From Alphaproteobacteria bacterium (lineage in GTDB: Bacteria; Pseudomonadota; Alphaproteobacteria; Sphingomonadales; Emcibacteraceae): 64,000 bases of DNA. Below, piece by piece: positions 35,295 through 44,213 of the stretch. Where the stretch lies: assembly GCA_002401455.1 (NCBI GenBank), contig NVTE01000001.1, forward strand, positions 356,980 through 420,979, in the 5' to 3' direction. The notes below the pieces were generated by a model. It saw nothing but the letters and a program-made list of their open reading frames with translations. It was not told the DNA's origin and ran no database searches. Each line of letters opens with the position of its first letter. Within the stretch, counting starts at the first letter, position 1. Made by a program: the position numbers and the translations under genes.

Positions 35295-36431
35295 ATGATC
35301 CTCACCGAAGAACAGGAAATGATCCGGGATATGGCCCGGGATTTTGCCGCCAACGAACTGGCGCCTCACGCGGCGGAATGGGACAAGACAGGCGACCTGC
35401 CCATGGATGTCCTGCATCAGATGGGCGCCCTCGGCCTGATGGGCATGACCATCCCCGAACAATGGGGCGGCGCGGAAACTGATTATATCTCCTACGCCCT
35501 GGCCCTGATGGAAATTGCCGGCGGCGATGGCGGCGTCAGCACCATCATGAGCGTCAATAATGCCCCGGTCTGTGCCGCGATCCTGAAGGACGGCACCGAT
35601 GCCCAGAAGGAAAAATTCCTCAAACCCCTGGCCCAGGGCAAAATGATCGGCGCTTTCTGCCTGACCGAACCCCAGGCCGGGTCCGATGCCAGCATGCTGA
35701 AAACCCGGGCCAAAAAGACCGAAAATGGATGGGTGATTAACGGCACCAAGCAGTTCATCACCTCTGGCAAGATTGGTGGCGCGGCGATCATCTTTGCCGT
35801 CACCGACCCGGATTTGGGCAAGAAGGGCATTTCAGCCTTTCTGGTACCTACCGACCTGCCCGGCTATACCGTTGCCGGCATCGAAGAAAAACTTGGCCAG
35901 AAATCATCGGACACCTGCACCCTGATTTTTGAAGATATGGCGGTCAGCGACGATATGCTGCTCGGCAAGGAGAATGACGGTTATCGGGTGGCTCTGTCCA
36001 ACCTGGAGACCGGACGGATCGGCATTGCCGCCCAAAGTGTCGGCATGGCCCGGGCCGCCCTTGATCTGGCCATCAGCTATGCCAATGAACGCACCTCCTT
36101 TGGCAAGACCATCATCCAGCATCAAGCGGTGGGCTTTCGCCTGGCCGATATGGCGACCAAACTGGAAGCCGCCCGCCTGCTGGTGCTCAATGCCGCCTCG
36201 CTCAAGGATCGGGGCACGCCCTGCCTGACCGAAGCCTGCATGGCAAAACTCTTTGCCTCTGAAGTGGCTGAGGAAGTCTGCTCAGCGGCGATCCAGACTC
36301 TGGGCGGTTATGGCTATTTGAAGGACTTTCCGCTTGAACGCATCTACCGGGATGTTCGGGTCTGTCAGATTTATGAAGGCACCTCTGACATCCAACGCAT
36401 GATCATCAGCCGTTCCCAAGTGGTCCGGTAG
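35295..36431 (+). CDS. Acyl-CoA dehydrogenase (short/branched-chain type)
   Basis: The 378-residue flavoenzyme begins MILTEEQEMIRDMARDFAANELAPHAAEWD. It has the FAD-contact segments AFCLTEPQAGSDASML and FITSGKIGG, and the late CQIYEGTSDIQRMII, where the Glu is the catalytic base in the short-chain group. It would oxidise a short or 2-methyl-branched acyl-CoA and pass electrons to EtfAB. Its ATG lies one base after the thiolase stop codon, so the two form an operon; the longer frame upstream only overlaps the thiolase. Confidence 0.93.
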   Translation: MILTEEQEMIRDMARDFAANELAPHAAEWDKTGDLPMDVLHQMGALGLMGMTIPEQWGGAETDYISYALALMEIAGGDGGVSTIMSVNNAPVCAAILKDGTDAQKEKFLKPLAQGKMIGAFCLTEPQAGSDASMLKTRAKKTENGWVINGTKQFITSGKIGGAAIIFAVTDPDLGKKGISAFLVPTDLPGYTVAGIEEKLGQKSSDTCTLIFEDMAVSDDMLLGKENDGYRVALSNLETGRIGIAAQSVGMARAALDLAISYANERTSFGKTIIQHQAVGFRLADMATKLEAARLLVLNAASLKDRGTPCLTEACMAKLFASEVAEEVCSAAIQTLGGYGYLKDFPLERIYRDVRVCQIYEGTSDIQRMIISRSQVVR

Positions 36432-36519
36432 GCCATAAAATTTTACAAGGGGGCTTTAAATTTGGTCTTATATATTTATATACTAGGTCCAGAACCTATT
36501 ATTATGTAAGAAAGACTCA

Positions 36520-38115
36520 ATGCCGTCAGATATAACTCTATCGCCGGAAAACATCAGGACACAGTTGGCCTCCATACTGACCAGTGGCACCTTCAGGAAC
36601 AAGAACCGTATCATACGGTTCCTGGACTATGTGGTGGAAGAATATCTCGGCGACCGGGCTCATCTGATCAAGGGCTATAGCCTGGGGCTGGAAGTTTTCG
36701 ACAAGGACCCGTCCTTTGATCCCCAGAGCGATGCCATTGTCCGGGTCGAAGCCGGTCGGCTCCGGCGGCTGCTGGAACATTATTACATGGAAGAGGGCCA
36801 GGATGACCGCATCAGGATCGACTTGCCCAAAGGCACCTATGCCCCAAAAATCAGCCTGTCCGAACAAACAACCCCTGCCCAGAAAAAAGATCCGGTTTTC
36901 TCCGCCGCCGCTGCCCCGCCCACAGGCCCGGCGATTGCCGTTCTCCCCTTTGAGAATCTCAGCGGCGAAGCCTCACAGGAGCTATTCTGCGACGGCATTA
37001 CCGAAGAGATCATCAATCACCTGTCCCTGAGCCCGTCCCTCTATGTCATATCTAGGCGCACCACGGCCCCCTATAAAGGCCAGGAGGTCGACATCCGGCA
37101 GTTAAGTGCCGACCTTGAAGCCCATTATATTCTCGAAGGCAGCATCCGACGGGCCGGCAACCAGATCAGGGTCTCGGCTCGGTTGCTGAACGCAACAAAC
37201 GCCGCTGTGGTCTGGTCGACAAGCTACGACCGTCAATTGACCCCGGACAACCTGATCGACGTTCAGGACGAAATAGCCACCCAGGTCGCCGCCACCATCG
37301 GTGATACTTATGGTGCGGTCATGAGGACCAGTGCCGTCGACATGAAACGCAGCAGCACCGAATATATGGAAGCCTACGAAAGCATGCTTCTGCTCCATGA
37401 CTATCTGTTTGAATTGTCGCCCAAGACACACCTCAAAGCCCGGGACAGCCTGGAAAAAGCCGTCAAGATTGACCCCAATTATCCTGATGCCTGGGCCGGA
37501 CTGGCCTTTCTGGCCCTCGATGAATATCGCTTCAGCTTTAATGTCCGGGACCATGACCCGCTGGAACAGGCCCGGACTTATGCTGAAAAGTCTATCGGAC
37601 TCAGTGCCAAATATTCCATCGCCTGGTATGCCATGACCATCATCAATTTCCATAAGGGGGATATTGAGAAATTTGAAGATAATATCCGTATGGGCCTGAG
37701 CATCGCCCCCAACAGTCCTGCGATCCTGGCCGACAGTGGCGTCTACCTCTGCCTGCTGGGAAAACTGGATGAGGGCCTATCCCTGGTCCGCAAGGCCATG
37801 GCGCTCAATCCCCAACATCCCGGCTGGTGCCGCTTTGCCTTGTGCCATGACCATTATATTCGCGGCGACTATGCTCGGGCCATTGAACAGGTGCGGTTCA
37901 TTGAAACACCCGACTGGTTCTGGCCCCACGCATTGCAGGCGATTCTCTATGCCAAGCTTGGGAAAAACCAGGATGCCATGACTTCCCGTGCCAATGTGCT
38001 GCGCCTCTATCCCACATTCCCCGAAAATGCTGAAAAAGAATGCCGTAAATGGTTCCGCCGCCCGCAGGACCTGGAGAAATACCTCGATGGTCTCAGAGGA
38101 GCCAAGCTCGCCTGA
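36520..38115 (+). CDS. Protein with N-terminal conserved domain, TolB-like domain and TPR repeats
   Basis: The 531-residue soluble protein has three parts. Residues 1-110 form a conserved domain (GYSLGLEVFDKDPSFDPQSDAIVRVEAGRLRRLLEHYY), found in my experience at the front of TPR or adenylate-cyclase-type regulators. Residues 130-265 are the TolB N-terminal-like domain (AIAVLPFENLSGEASQELFCDGITEEIINHLS and YILEGSIRRAGNQIRVSARLLNATNAAVVWSTSYD). Residues 280-520 are TPR repeats. There is no signal peptide or membrane segment, so it is cytoplasmic. A sensory or regulatory role is likely, but neither ligand nor target is known. Confidence 0.82.
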   Translation: MPSDITLSPENIRTQLASILTSGTFRNKNRIIRFLDYVVEEYLGDRAHLIKGYSLGLEVFDKDPSFDPQSDAIVRVEAGRLRRLLEHYYMEEGQDDRIRIDLPKGTYAPKISLSEQTTPAQKKDPVFSAAAAPPTGPAIAVLPFENLSGEASQELFCDGITEEIINHLSLSPSLYVISRRTTAPYKGQEVDIRQLSADLEAHYILEGSIRRAGNQIRVSARLLNATNAAVVWSTSYDRQLTPDNLIDVQDEIATQVAATIGDTYGAVMRTSAVDMKRSSTEYMEAYESMLLLHDYLFELSPKTHLKARDSLEKAVKIDPNYPDAWAGLAFLALDEYRFSFNVRDHDPLEQARTYAEKSIGLSAKYSIAWYAMTIINFHKGDIEKFEDNIRMGLSIAPNSPAILADSGVYLCLLGKLDEGLSLVRKAMALNPQHPGWCRFALCHDHYIRGDYARAIEQVRFIETPDWFWPHALQAILYAKLGKNQDAMTSRANVLRLYPTFPENAEKECRKWFRRPQDLEKYLDGLRGAKLA

Positions 38116-38417
38116 TCCTATGGAAAAACCCAGAAGCTCTTAATACACTTGTTAAATGTAAATAAATTTCCTGATCCCATAACTAGATATTGACTATATG
38201 TATATAAGTATATACTAATAATATACGAGTGGAAATTAATATCTCGTATGGCTGATATGGCTATCTGTCTTTTTCCTTTAGTACTAGAGCTTTACAAATT
38301 AACCATCCAGGGTTCATGCCCTGCTGAAATGTTAATGATTATTGTTGCAAACCGATAATTGACAGTATAGTTTACGTAAGAGGTAAATATTACTGACGGT
38401 ATTTATTACAGGATATT
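38116..38417. other. 302-base AT-rich intergenic region
   Basis: The stretch is strongly AT-rich, with a run of alternating TA steps at about 38190-38230 (TATATGTATATAAGTATATA), and has no convincing hairpin terminator. A 36-codon frame at 38248-38358 lacks a ribosome binding site and is not called. It presumably carries the DUF2336 gene promoter; I cannot assign the -35 and -10 boxes. Confidence 0.5.
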
Positions 38418-39533
38418 ATGGCACCGAAAAACATACCCATTGACGAAGAAGTCTCCAGCCTCCTGGACCATGCTTACGCCAAGAAAGCCAATGGACGGCC
38501 CGCGCTTTTTAATAAAATCACCGATTTTCTGGAACGCCGCCATTCAGAACTCACCCCCAATGAATTATCATTAATGTCAGATATTCTGGCAAAACTTCTC
38601 ACCGATGTTGAAACAAGTGTCCGGAAAAAACTGGCCCTTCGTCTTGCCGAAAAACCCGATGCCCCGGTTGATTTGATTATCCTTCTGGCCAATGACCAGA
38701 TTGAAGTTTCCTCGCCCGTCCTCGCCCTGAGCACACTGCTCTCCGATGAAGATCTGATCAGAATCATTCGCCATAAAACCGTCCAGCATCAACTTGGCAT
38801 TGCCAGCCGGAACCGCCTCTCTTCAGAAATTTGTCGGGAACTGATCGCCATTGGAAACACCAAAACCCTGGTCATGCTGCTGTCCAACAAGACGGCTAAA
38901 ATTAACGATGATTCCCTATCTATTTTGGTCGAAAAATCAAAACACAACCTGCCCATTCAGCCCCCCCTGATTGAGCGACCAGACCTGCCCCGGCATCTGG
39001 CCGCCAAAATGCACCAGTGGGTGTCCCTCAGCCTGAAACAAACCATCCTGACCAACCTGTGCATCAGTGAAGATGAAATTGAGGGCCTCCTGCAATCCGC
39101 TGTTACAGAGGCTCATAGGGAAGAAACCAGCCAGATATCACAGGAACAGTCAGAAATTCTTTTAATTAATAAACTTCACAAGGCCGGCATGTTAAAACCT
39201 GCCTTCCTAATGAAATGCCTCAATCAGGGCCAGTCCTCCCTGTTTGAGATCGCCTTTGCCAAAATCATCCGAGTGCCACGCCCAATAATGCGGTCCTTTC
39301 TCTATGACAGGGGTGCAGATTCTTTGGCGGTTGCCTGCTGTGCCGCAGGTATTGACAGAAGCGTATTCCTGACAATCTACCAACTGACCCGGGCCGCACA
39401 GAATATTGATACCAATCTTTCTGATGATGACGTTGCCAGCGCTTTTAAACATTTCAAGGCCCTCGACAAGCCCAAGGCCCTTATGACAATTCAAAAATGG
39501 GTTGCGGAAGCCACCGGGACCTCTATAGTCTAG
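38418..39533 (+). CDS. DUF2336 domain-containing protein
   Basis: The 371-residue all-helical protein has HEAT-like repeats: SDILAKLLTDVETSVRKKLALRLAEKPDAPVDLIILLANDQIEVSSPVLALSTLLSDEDLIRII, followed by GIASRNRLSSEICRELIAIGNTKTLVMLLSNKTAKI. This is the DUF2336 pattern, common and almost restricted to Alphaproteobacteria, with no proven function. No signal peptide is visible. NAD kinase starts 43 bases downstream and may be co-transcribed. Confidence 0.88.
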   Translation: MAPKNIPIDEEVSSLLDHAYAKKANGRPALFNKITDFLERRHSELTPNELSLMSDILAKLLTDVETSVRKKLALRLAEKPDAPVDLIILLANDQIEVSSPVLALSTLLSDEDLIRIIRHKTVQHQLGIASRNRLSSEICRELIAIGNTKTLVMLLSNKTAKINDDSLSILVEKSKHNLPIQPPLIERPDLPRHLAAKMHQWVSLSLKQTILTNLCISEDEIEGLLQSAVTEAHREETSQISQEQSEILLINKLHKAGMLKPAFLMKCLNQGQSSLFEIAFAKIIRVPRPIMRSFLYDRGADSLAVACCAAGIDRSVFLTIYQLTRAAQNIDTNLSDDDVASAFKHFKALDKPKALMTIQKWVAEATGTSIV

Positions 39534-39576
39534 GTCATGATATTTTATCTTTATCTGAGTTCATGATAGCCCTAAT

Positions 39577-40356
39577 ATGACCCTGACAGTAAACCATAAA
39601 AAGATTGCCCTGGCCGCTTCTGAAACGGAGATGGCCCAGGAGGCAGCAACCCGCCTGAAGGCCCTTTATGATTTCGCCCCCCTTGAAGACGCCGATGTTA
39701 TTGTCGCCCTGGGCGGCGATGGCTTCATTCTTCACCTGATCCATGACATCATGCCTCACCGGGCGTCAATTTTCGGTATGAACCGGGGCACCGTCGGTTT
39801 CCTGCTCAATGATTTCCAGGAAGATGCCCTGATTGAGCGCATAAAAATATCAACCCCGATCACCCTCCACCCCCTGCGCATGACGGTAGAGACCGAAAAC
39901 GGGGACCGGAGTGAAGCCCTAGCCATCAATGAAGTATCCCTGCTCCGGCAAACCCGGCAAACGGCTAAAATTAGAATTTTAGTGGACGGCAAGATCAGGA
40001 TGGAAGAGCTGGTCTGTGATGGCATTCTCATATCCACCCCCGCTGGCAGCACCGCCTATAATCTGTCGGCCCATGGCCCGATCATTCCCATGAGCGCGGA
40101 AATTCTGGCTATGACCCCGATCAGCGCCTTTCGGCCAAGACGGTGGAAGGGTGCTCTTTTGCCCCATAATTCAAAAGTCACATTTGAAATAATAGACCCC
40201 GGCAAACGCCCGGTGAGCGCCGTCGCCGATACCCGGGAAGTGCGCCATGTGACCCGGGTCAGCATCGAACAGGACAGATCCATAAAAATAAACCTCCTGT
40301 TTGACAGCCACCACACCCTGGAAGAAAGAATCCTCAACGAACAATTTATCGATTAG
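39577..40356 (+). CDS. nadK: NAD kinase
   Basis: The 259-residue protein phosphorylates NAD to NADP. It has the GGDG motif in [31 protein letters not shown], the NE motif in [14 protein letters not shown] and the Gly-rich [23 protein letters not shown]. The length matches the short alphaproteobacterial NadK form. The sirtuin gene 52 bases downstream consumes NAD, making a small NAD-related group. Confidence 0.95.
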   Translation: MTLTVNHKKIALAASETEMAQEAATRLKALYDFAPLEDADVIVALGGDGFILHLIHDIMPHRASIFGMNRGTVGFLLNDFQEDALIERIKISTPITLHPLRMTVETENGDRSEALAINEVSLLRQTRQTAKIRILVDGKIRMEELVCDGILISTPAGSTAYNLSAHGPIIPMSAEILAMTPISAFRPRRWKGALLPHNSKVTFEIIDPGKRPVSAVADTREVRHVTRVSIEQDRSIKINLLFDSHHTLEERILNEQFID

Positions 40357-40408
40357 GGACAGAGCCTGAGACAATGCCCATTCCCTCCCACAATCTAGGC
40401 GATGAGCT

Positions 40409-41116
40409 ATGACCTATTATGAAAATATCGTGATTTTAACGGGCGCGGGCATCTCTGCAGAATCCGGCCTTGATACTTTTCGGGATAAAGGCGGCATCTG
40501 GGCCAAATACGACCTGATGGAGTTAGCGACACCAGAGGCCTTTGCCCGCAATCCTGACCTGGTCCACGAATTCTATAATGCCCGGCGGGAAGGTGTGAAA
40601 AAAGTCAGCCCCAACGCCGCCCACTTTGCCCTTGCCCAGTTAGAACAGAGCCACCCCGGTAAGGTTACTCTCATCACCCAGAATGTAGACCCCCTGCATG
40701 AGAAAGCCGGCAGTAAAAATCTGATGCATATGCATGGCGAGCTGAACAAGGCCCGGTGCCTGACGTGTCACGGTGTATGCACATGGCAGGATGACCTTTC
40801 CCGGGCAAATATCTGCCCGTCCTGTGGCCAGGCGGGGGCACTCAGACCCCATATTGTCTGGTTTGGGGAAATGCCCTTTCATATGGACGACATCACCATA
40901 TGCCTTGAGGCGTGTGACCTGTTCATTTCCATTGGCACCTCTGGCAGCGTTTATCCGGCGGCGGGATTTGTTCAGACCGCCCATGGCTATGGCGCGGAAA
41001 CGGTAGAACTTAATCTGGAACCCTCAGATGGAGACAGGTTATTCTCTGTCGGCCATTATGGTAAAGCAACCAAAATTGTTCCGGAATATATTGCAGGCCT
41101 GATCAAACAGGATTAA
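40409..41116 (+). CDS. cobB: NAD-dependent protein deacylase, sirtuin
   Basis: The 235-residue class III-like sirtuin has the NAD-binding GAGISAESGLDTFRDKGGIW, the catalytic TQNVDPLHEKAG and HMHGEL, and a zinc module with two Cys pairs (CLTCHGVC and CPSC). It also has LRPHIVWFGEMP. It removes acetyl or longer acyl groups from lysines of metabolic enzymes such as acyl-CoA synthetases. The pterin dehydratase gene starts nine bases after its stop codon. Confidence 0.93.
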   Translation: MTYYENIVILTGAGISAESGLDTFRDKGGIWAKYDLMELATPEAFARNPDLVHEFYNARREGVKKVSPNAAHFALAQLEQSHPGKVTLITQNVDPLHEKAGSKNLMHMHGELNKARCLTCHGVCTWQDDLSRANICPSCGQAGALRPHIVWFGEMPFHMDDITICLEACDLFISIGTSGSVYPAAGFVQTAHGYGAETVELNLEPSDGDRLFSVGHYGKATKIVPEYIAGLIKQD

Positions 41117-41125
41117 AGTTGATAA

Positions 41126-41410
41126 ATGACTAAGCTAACCGACCAGGAAATTGACCAAGCCTTACGCTCACTACCCGGCTGGTCACGTTGCGACAATAGA
41201 AACGCCCTTAAAAATTCTTTTAAGTTCGCTGATTTTAACGCGGCCTTTTCCTTCATGACATCCATTGCTCTCAAAGCCGAAAAAATGAACCATCACCCGG
41301 AATGGTCCAATGTCTATAATCTTGTTGAAATCACCCTGACCACCCACAGTGCGGCCGGCGTGACAGCCAATGACGTGAAGTTAGCAAATTTCATTAATAA
41401 ACTTATTTAA
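41126..41410 (+). CDS. phhB: 4a-hydroxytetrahydrobiopterin dehydratase
   Basis: The 94-residue pterin-4-alpha-carbinolamine dehydratase has the signature [38 protein letters not shown], with the catalytic His pair and the third His. It recycles the pterin cofactor of phenylalanine hydroxylase or acts in molybdopterin-related chemistry. No aromatic hydroxylase is in the window. It is tightly linked to the sirtuin gene. Confidence 0.94.
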   Translation: MTKLTDQEIDQALRSLPGWSRCDNRNALKNSFKFADFNAAFSFMTSIALKAEKMNHHPEWSNVYNLVEITLTTHSAAGVTANDVKLANFINKLI

Positions 41411-41568
41411 TATCTATGCTTATCCTAGGTCAATGTTTTGAGATGGTTCTGATATATGTTTCAGTTAAATAATAGTTCGACGTTTCTGAATAAGTCCATT
41501 AACCTTTATGATATATTCTGAATCGGAAATGCCACAACATGCAGCAAATATAGAAAGTGTAGCAAACT

Positions 41569-42387
41569 ATGTCTGAAGAGTTAAAAACTTTTAGTGATGT
41601 CCTTGTCGTAATTGACCCCGCCAAGAAAGAACAATATGCCCTGAAACGGGCCCTGAAAATGAATGAAATTCTCGACGGCGGGGTGAAAATTCATTTATTC
41701 ATCTCTTTTGAAATGGACGAGTTACGGAAAAGCCAGAACGGCTTCGATTTTCATTGTGACAACAAATGGTTTGCAGATCTGGTCAAGCCCCTGGAAAAAG
41801 CCAATGTTGACTATACTGCAGAAGTCTTCTGGACCCCTGACTGGCACCTTTCCGTCATTGGATCGGTGAAACGCCATAACATCGGCCTGATCATTATGTC
41901 CGATTATACCACTGAAAAGAACCGCAATGAACTGTCAGCGGCCAAATGGTCCTTGCTGCGGGTTTCTGAGTGCCCGGTCCTGATCGTCCACCCTGCGACT
42001 GAATTGCAGCGCAAGACTATTCTGGCCGCCGTGAATATGCAGACCGATAACCCCCGTTATGCTGATCTGAACCAAAAAATTCTCAAACTAACCCAAGTCA
42101 TGTCGGTCGTTTACGGGGCAGAAAAACATGTTGTCAATGCCTATGAAGATTCCATGCAATTCCCGGATCGGGCCAAATTGCTGCGGGATACCAATGTCGA
42201 GCAACAGAATATGCATGTGGTGCTGGGCAACCCCACCGATATTATTTCTGAAGTCGCCGACGAAATTGATGCGGATGTGGTCATAATCGGCACCCTGTCC
42301 CGCCGGGGCATCATGGCAGCCATGCGCGGCAATAAAAGTGAAGAAATCATCCGCAAGCTTAATCGAGACATTATCGTCCTCAACTAA
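41569..42387 (+). CDS. Tandem universal stress protein (UspE-like)
   Basis: The 272-residue protein carries two Usp domains. Residues 8-145 (FSDVLVVIDPAKKEQYALKRALKM to LLRVSECPVLIVHP) form the first; residues 148-272 form the second, ending in VVIIGTLSRRGIMAAMRGNKSEEIIRKLNRDIIVLN, which keeps the ATP-type G-x2-G-x9-G pattern only partly. Tandem forms resemble UspE and often lack ATP binding. It is a single gene with a strong terminator. Confidence 0.9.
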   Translation: MSEELKTFSDVLVVIDPAKKEQYALKRALKMNEILDGGVKIHLFISFEMDELRKSQNGFDFHCDNKWFADLVKPLEKANVDYTAEVFWTPDWHLSVIGSVKRHNIGLIIMSDYTTEKNRNELSAAKWSLLRVSECPVLIVHPATELQRKTILAAVNMQTDNPRYADLNQKILKLTQVMSVVYGAEKHVVNAYEDSMQFPDRAKLLRDTNVEQQNMHVVLGNPTDIISEVADEIDADVVIIGTLSRRGIMAAMRGNKSEEIIRKLNRDIIVLN

Positions 42388-42412
42388 TCTTACCGAGGAT
42401 TAGCCAGAAACG

Positions 42413-42442
42413 AAAAAGGAGCCCGTCAAAGGCTCCTTTTTT
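42413..42442 (+). terminator. Bidirectional terminator between usp and the SDR gene
   Basis: AAAAAGGAGCC and GGCTCCTTTTTT form an 11-bp perfect stem with T or A tracts on both sides. It serves the plus-strand usp and the minus-strand SDR that converge here. Confidence 0.92.
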
Positions 42443-42460
42443 AATGACTTGATATTATTT

Positions 42461-43225
42461 CTACCGGGGAGCCAGACGAATGGCACCGTCCAGGCGAATA
42501 ACCTCACCGTTGAGCATGACATTCTCACAAATATGCTGTACCAGATGAGCATATTCATCCGGCTTACCCAGACGACTGGGGAAGGGTACAGCGCCGCCCA
42601 GGGACTCCTGAACGTCTTCGGGCAGGCCTTCCATCATTGGCGTCAGGAACAGGCCCGGGGCGATCGTGCATACCCGGATACCCAAGGCCGCCAGATCACG
42701 GGCAATGGGCAGGGTCATGCCGACGATGCCGCCCTTGGACGCTGAATAAGCCACCTGTCCGACCTGACCATCCATGGCCGCCACAGAGGCCGTATTAATC
42801 ACCACGCCACGCTCTTTGCTGTCCAGCGGGTCAAGGGCCGCCATGCGCGCCGTGGTCAGACGAATAACATTGAAACTGCCGATCAGATTAATTTCAATAA
42901 CCTTCTTGAACCGATCCAGATCGTGGGGCACATTATCCCGGCCAACGGTCTTCTCACCAATGGCAATACCGGCACAATTTATCAGGATTCTGGCCTCGCC
43001 GTACAGGGCGGCGCTGGCCTCCAGAGCCGCCTCCACATTACCGGCATCGACAACGTCAACCTTTTCAAAATGTCCACCAATATCTGAGGCCACCTGGGTC
43101 CCGCGGTCTGCGTTCATGTCAAAAATTGTCACTCGGGCTCCGGCCTTCGCCAGCCGCCGGGCTGTTGCTTCACCCAGCCCCGATGCGCCGCCGGTCACAA
43201 TGGCTGTTAAACCTTTAATTTCCAT
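42461..43225 (-). CDS. HSD10-like SDR, probable 3-hydroxy-2-methylbutyryl-CoA dehydrogenase
   Basis: The 254-residue short-chain dehydrogenase has the NAD motif [19 protein letters not shown], the Ser-Tyr-Lys site ([23 protein letters not shown]) and the end [15 protein letters not shown], which is typical of the type 10 hydroxysteroid / 3-hydroxyacyl-CoA dehydrogenase group. That group oxidises 3-hydroxy-2-methylbutyryl-CoA in isoleucine breakdown. The ATG at 43225 was chosen over a GTG at 43237. A GTTAC-N6-GTAAC dyad 30 bases upstream matches the one at the thiolase promoter, linking the steps. Confidence 0.9.
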   Translation of the reverse strand: MEIKGLTAIVTGGASGLGEATARRLAKAGARVTIFDMNADRGTQVASDIGGHFEKVDVVDAGNVEAALEASAALYGEARILINCAGIAIGEKTVGRDNVPHDLDRFKKVIEINLIGSFNVIRLTTARMAALDPLDSKERGVVINTASVAAMDGQVGQVAYSASKGGIVGMTLPIARDLAALGIRVCTIAPGLFLTPMMEGLPEDVQESLGGAVPFPSRLGKPDEYAHLVQHICENVMLNGEVIRLDGAIRLAPR

Positions 43226-43254
43226 GTTCTTACTCACTCTGTTTTTGATTTAAT

Positions 43255-43270
43255 GTTACTGCTTGGTAAC
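43255..43270 (-). promoter_or_regulatory. GTTAC-N6-GTAAC dyad before the SDR gene
   Basis: GTTACTGCTTGGTAAC has the same perfect outer arms and spacing as the palindrome at 34047 (12 of 16 bases identical). It lies 30 bases before the SDR start codon. It is a candidate site for the TetR protein encoded at 33375. Confidence 0.55.
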
Positions 43271-43301
43271 ATATTGGCGCAACAGAAGACAGCTGTCGAG
43301 A

Positions 43302-44213
43302 TTAAACTTCATTTTTTAAAACTGATTGAGCACTTTGGCGTTTTTTCCGGGCCTTTTTCCGGGCCTGGCGGAGGGCGATAAACAGGGTCGATCCACAAAT
43401 AAACAGGGCCCCAACAATGGTCCCGCTATCCGGCACCTCGGCAAAAATGATAAAGGCGGCCAGGGCGACAAAGATCAGCCGGACATACTCAAACGGGGTG
43501 ACAACAGTTACCTCCCCATAGCGGTAAGCCTGAACCATCAGCACCTGGCTGCCATAGGCGCTCAGGCCCAATCCGGCAATCAGGGCCAGTTGATACAGGT
43601 TCGGCGTCTGCCAATAATACAGGGTCGGGCCAAGGCAGATCAAAACCACCAACAGATTGCCATAGAACAGCATGGTACTGGTGGAATGATCCTTGACCAT
43701 TTTTTTCGTCATCACCGCCACCACGGCCATGCTCAGGGCGGCGCTGAGCACCGCCACCTGTGCCGGCTGAATGCTGCCATCGGGCCTGAGCACAATCAAC
43801 ATGCCGATAAAACCACAGAGGGTGGCCATGGTCCGGGGCAGACGAATTCTCTCTCCCAGAAACAGGGCCGCCAGCAGAACCAGAAACAACGGCTTGGTGA
43901 ATTGGACGGCGGTAACCTGAACCAGGGGCAAGTGCACGATAGCGTAAAAATTCCCCAGCATAATCACCGCCAGAAACAATGACCTGAAGCCCATCAGGAC
44001 CGGACGGGGTGAATGGTATAATTTTGCCCCCGACCGCGCGTTGAGCAGCAAGATATAGAACAGGGAAAATCCACAGCGGATGAACACAGCTTCAAAGCTG
44101 TTCAATTCCTTGCCCAGGCTGCGAATGAGCAATGCCGATACAGTCATTGTCGCACAGGCCAGCAGGACAAAACCAATCCCCAGAAGATTATTTTCTTTAA
44201 GTTCAGTCATCAA
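43302..44213 (-). CDS. EamA/DMT-family transporter, second of a pair
   Basis: The 303-residue protein has ten predicted membrane segments in two EamA repeats (for example LLGIGFVLLACATMTVSALLIRSLGKELNSFEAVFIRCGFSLFYI). The C-terminus is very basic (RQARKKARKKRQ). These transporters export or import small metabolites, and the substrate cannot be read from sequence. It overlaps the upstream EamA gene by 11 bases, and the two may function as a pair. Confidence 0.9.
   Translation of the reverse strand: MMTELKENNLLGIGFVLLACATMTVSALLIRSLGKELNSFEAVFIRCGFSLFYILLLNARSGAKLYHSPRPVLMGFRSLFLAVIMLGNFYAIVHLPLVQVTAVQFTKPLFLVLLAALFLGERIRLPRTMATLCGFIGMLIVLRPDGSIQPAQVAVLSAALSMAVVAVMTKKMVKDHSTSTMLFYGNLLVVLICLGPTLYYWQTPNLYQLALIAGLGLSAYGSQVLMVQAYRYGEVTVVTPFEYVRLIFVALAAFIIFAEVPDSGTIVGALFICGSTLFIALRQARKKARKKRQSAQSVLKNEV

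Noticed and set aside
38190..38310. CtrA-type site (TTAACCAT at about 38295) and TA-rich tract as a replication or cell-cycle element
   Set aside because: Only a half-site is present, with no partner at the usual spacing, and nothing else in the region resembles an origin.
38248..38358. 36-codon open frame in the 302-base gap before DUF2336
   Set aside because: No ribosome binding site at a usable distance, no recognisable composition, and an AT-rich setting in which short frames arise by chance.
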